Source: Limnohabitans sp. 2KL-51
GTDB lineage: Bacteria; Pseudomonadota; Gammaproteobacteria; Burkholderiales; Burkholderiaceae_C
Length of the DNA stretch: 64,000 bases
Assembly: GCF_003063645.1 (NCBI RefSeq)
Contig: NZ_NESJ01000009.1
Span: forward strand, 1 to 64,000
Reading direction: 5' to 3'
This document shows positions 63,937 through 64,000 of this stretch, in pieces. The number at the start of each line of letters is the position of its first letter. Position 1 is the stretch's first letter. A model generated the notes under the pieces. That model was not told where the DNA came from. It did no database searches and saw only the letters and a program-made list of their open reading frames with translations. Made by a program: the position numbers and the translations under genes.

Positions 63937-64000
63937 TCAAGACTTGGTCTTGGCTTCAACGTCGATGGTGGTTTTTTCGGTTTGAGCTGTGGTCGAAGCT
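63937..64000 (-). CDS. tatA: C-terminal end of TatA (5' end outside window)
   Basis: The frame ends in TGA at 63939-63937 and reads AQTEKTTIDVEAKTKS at the C-terminus, a charged low-complexity tail as in TatA. Only about 20 residues are inside the window. Its position directly before tatB, 26 bp away, supports tatABC. Identification rests on context more than on sequence. Confidence 0.7.
   Translation of the reverse strand, partial: ASTTAQTEKTTIDVEAKTKS

Overview
The window is a chromosomal segment of a betaproteobacterium. Gene content and order point to Burkholderiales, most likely Comamonadaceae (a Limnohabitans/Rhodoferax-like freshwater organism). The indicators are a solitary Bug-type tricarboxylate receptor, rplU-rpmA-obgE divergent from ispB, pilBCD-coaE-zapD-yacG, petABC-sspAB followed by tRNA-Thr, and ubiE/Tim44-like/ubiJ/ubiB in one run. 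The genus is an inference from remembered gene orders. The DNA is GC-rich and densely coded, with no insertion sequence, prophage, CRISPR array or rRNA operon. The only clearly accessory patch is the AT-rich left edge with a brnTA toxin-antitoxin pair.

Layout. 0-1 kb: end of an unidentified gene, then brnT-brnA. 0.9-6.4 kb (minus strand): a DUF429 protein and a DMT exporter; a BLUF photoreceptor behind folE; clsB, an EEP-family phosphohydrolase and nudB. 6.5-10.3 kb: a hybrid sensor kinase coupled to a periplasmic protein with a molybdopterin-oxidoreductase-like fold, divergent from a degenerate ABC ATPase and a lytic transglycosylase. 10.6-14.2 kb: a glycine-rich RRM protein, then aspS, a DUF502 protein and an FmdB zinc ribbon. 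14.3-24.1 kb (minus): a sodium:solute symporter, ubiB, ubiJ, a Tim44-like protein, ubiE, a DUF971 protein and a 1292-residue FAD/Fe-S oxidoreductase. 24.3-29.4 kb (plus): ugpB-A-E-C-Q behind four 11-bp-phased PhoB-box repeats. 29.5-36.1 kb: a small membrane protein, hemA-prfA-prmC-grxD, then a transglycosylase and proS. 36.2-41.1 kb: rppH, proB, obgE, rpmA, rplU and ispB. 41.1-51.2 kb: an adhesin-E-like protein, a Bug receptor, a beta-hydroxyacid dehydrogenase, pilBCD, coaE, zapD, yacG, a MutT-like Nudix hydrolase, a DUF815 ATPase and argJ. 51.3-64 kb: secA, a DciA-like gene, tRNA-Thr, sspB, sspA, petC-petB-petA, mscL, pdxA, a Nif3-like protein, a DegS-like protease, tatC, tatB and the end of tatA.

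How the genes work together. Ubiquinone synthesis (ubiE, ubiJ, ubiB, ispB) feeds the cytochrome bc1 complex (petABC), whose Rieske subunit is a typical Tat substrate (tatABC nearby). The ugp set imports glycerol-3-phosphate or its diesters and appears to be phosphate-starvation controlled. prfA-prmC pairs a release factor with its methylase. folE and nudB are the first two steps of pterin/folate synthesis.

Most of the window is housekeeping. The parts worth a second look are the sensor kinase with its cysteine-free Moco-fold partner, the orphan ABC ATPase lacking the catalytic Glu and switch His, the folE-BLUF operon, and small hairpin repeats between ugpE and ugpC. I did not find a clear new multi-gene defence or mobile system.
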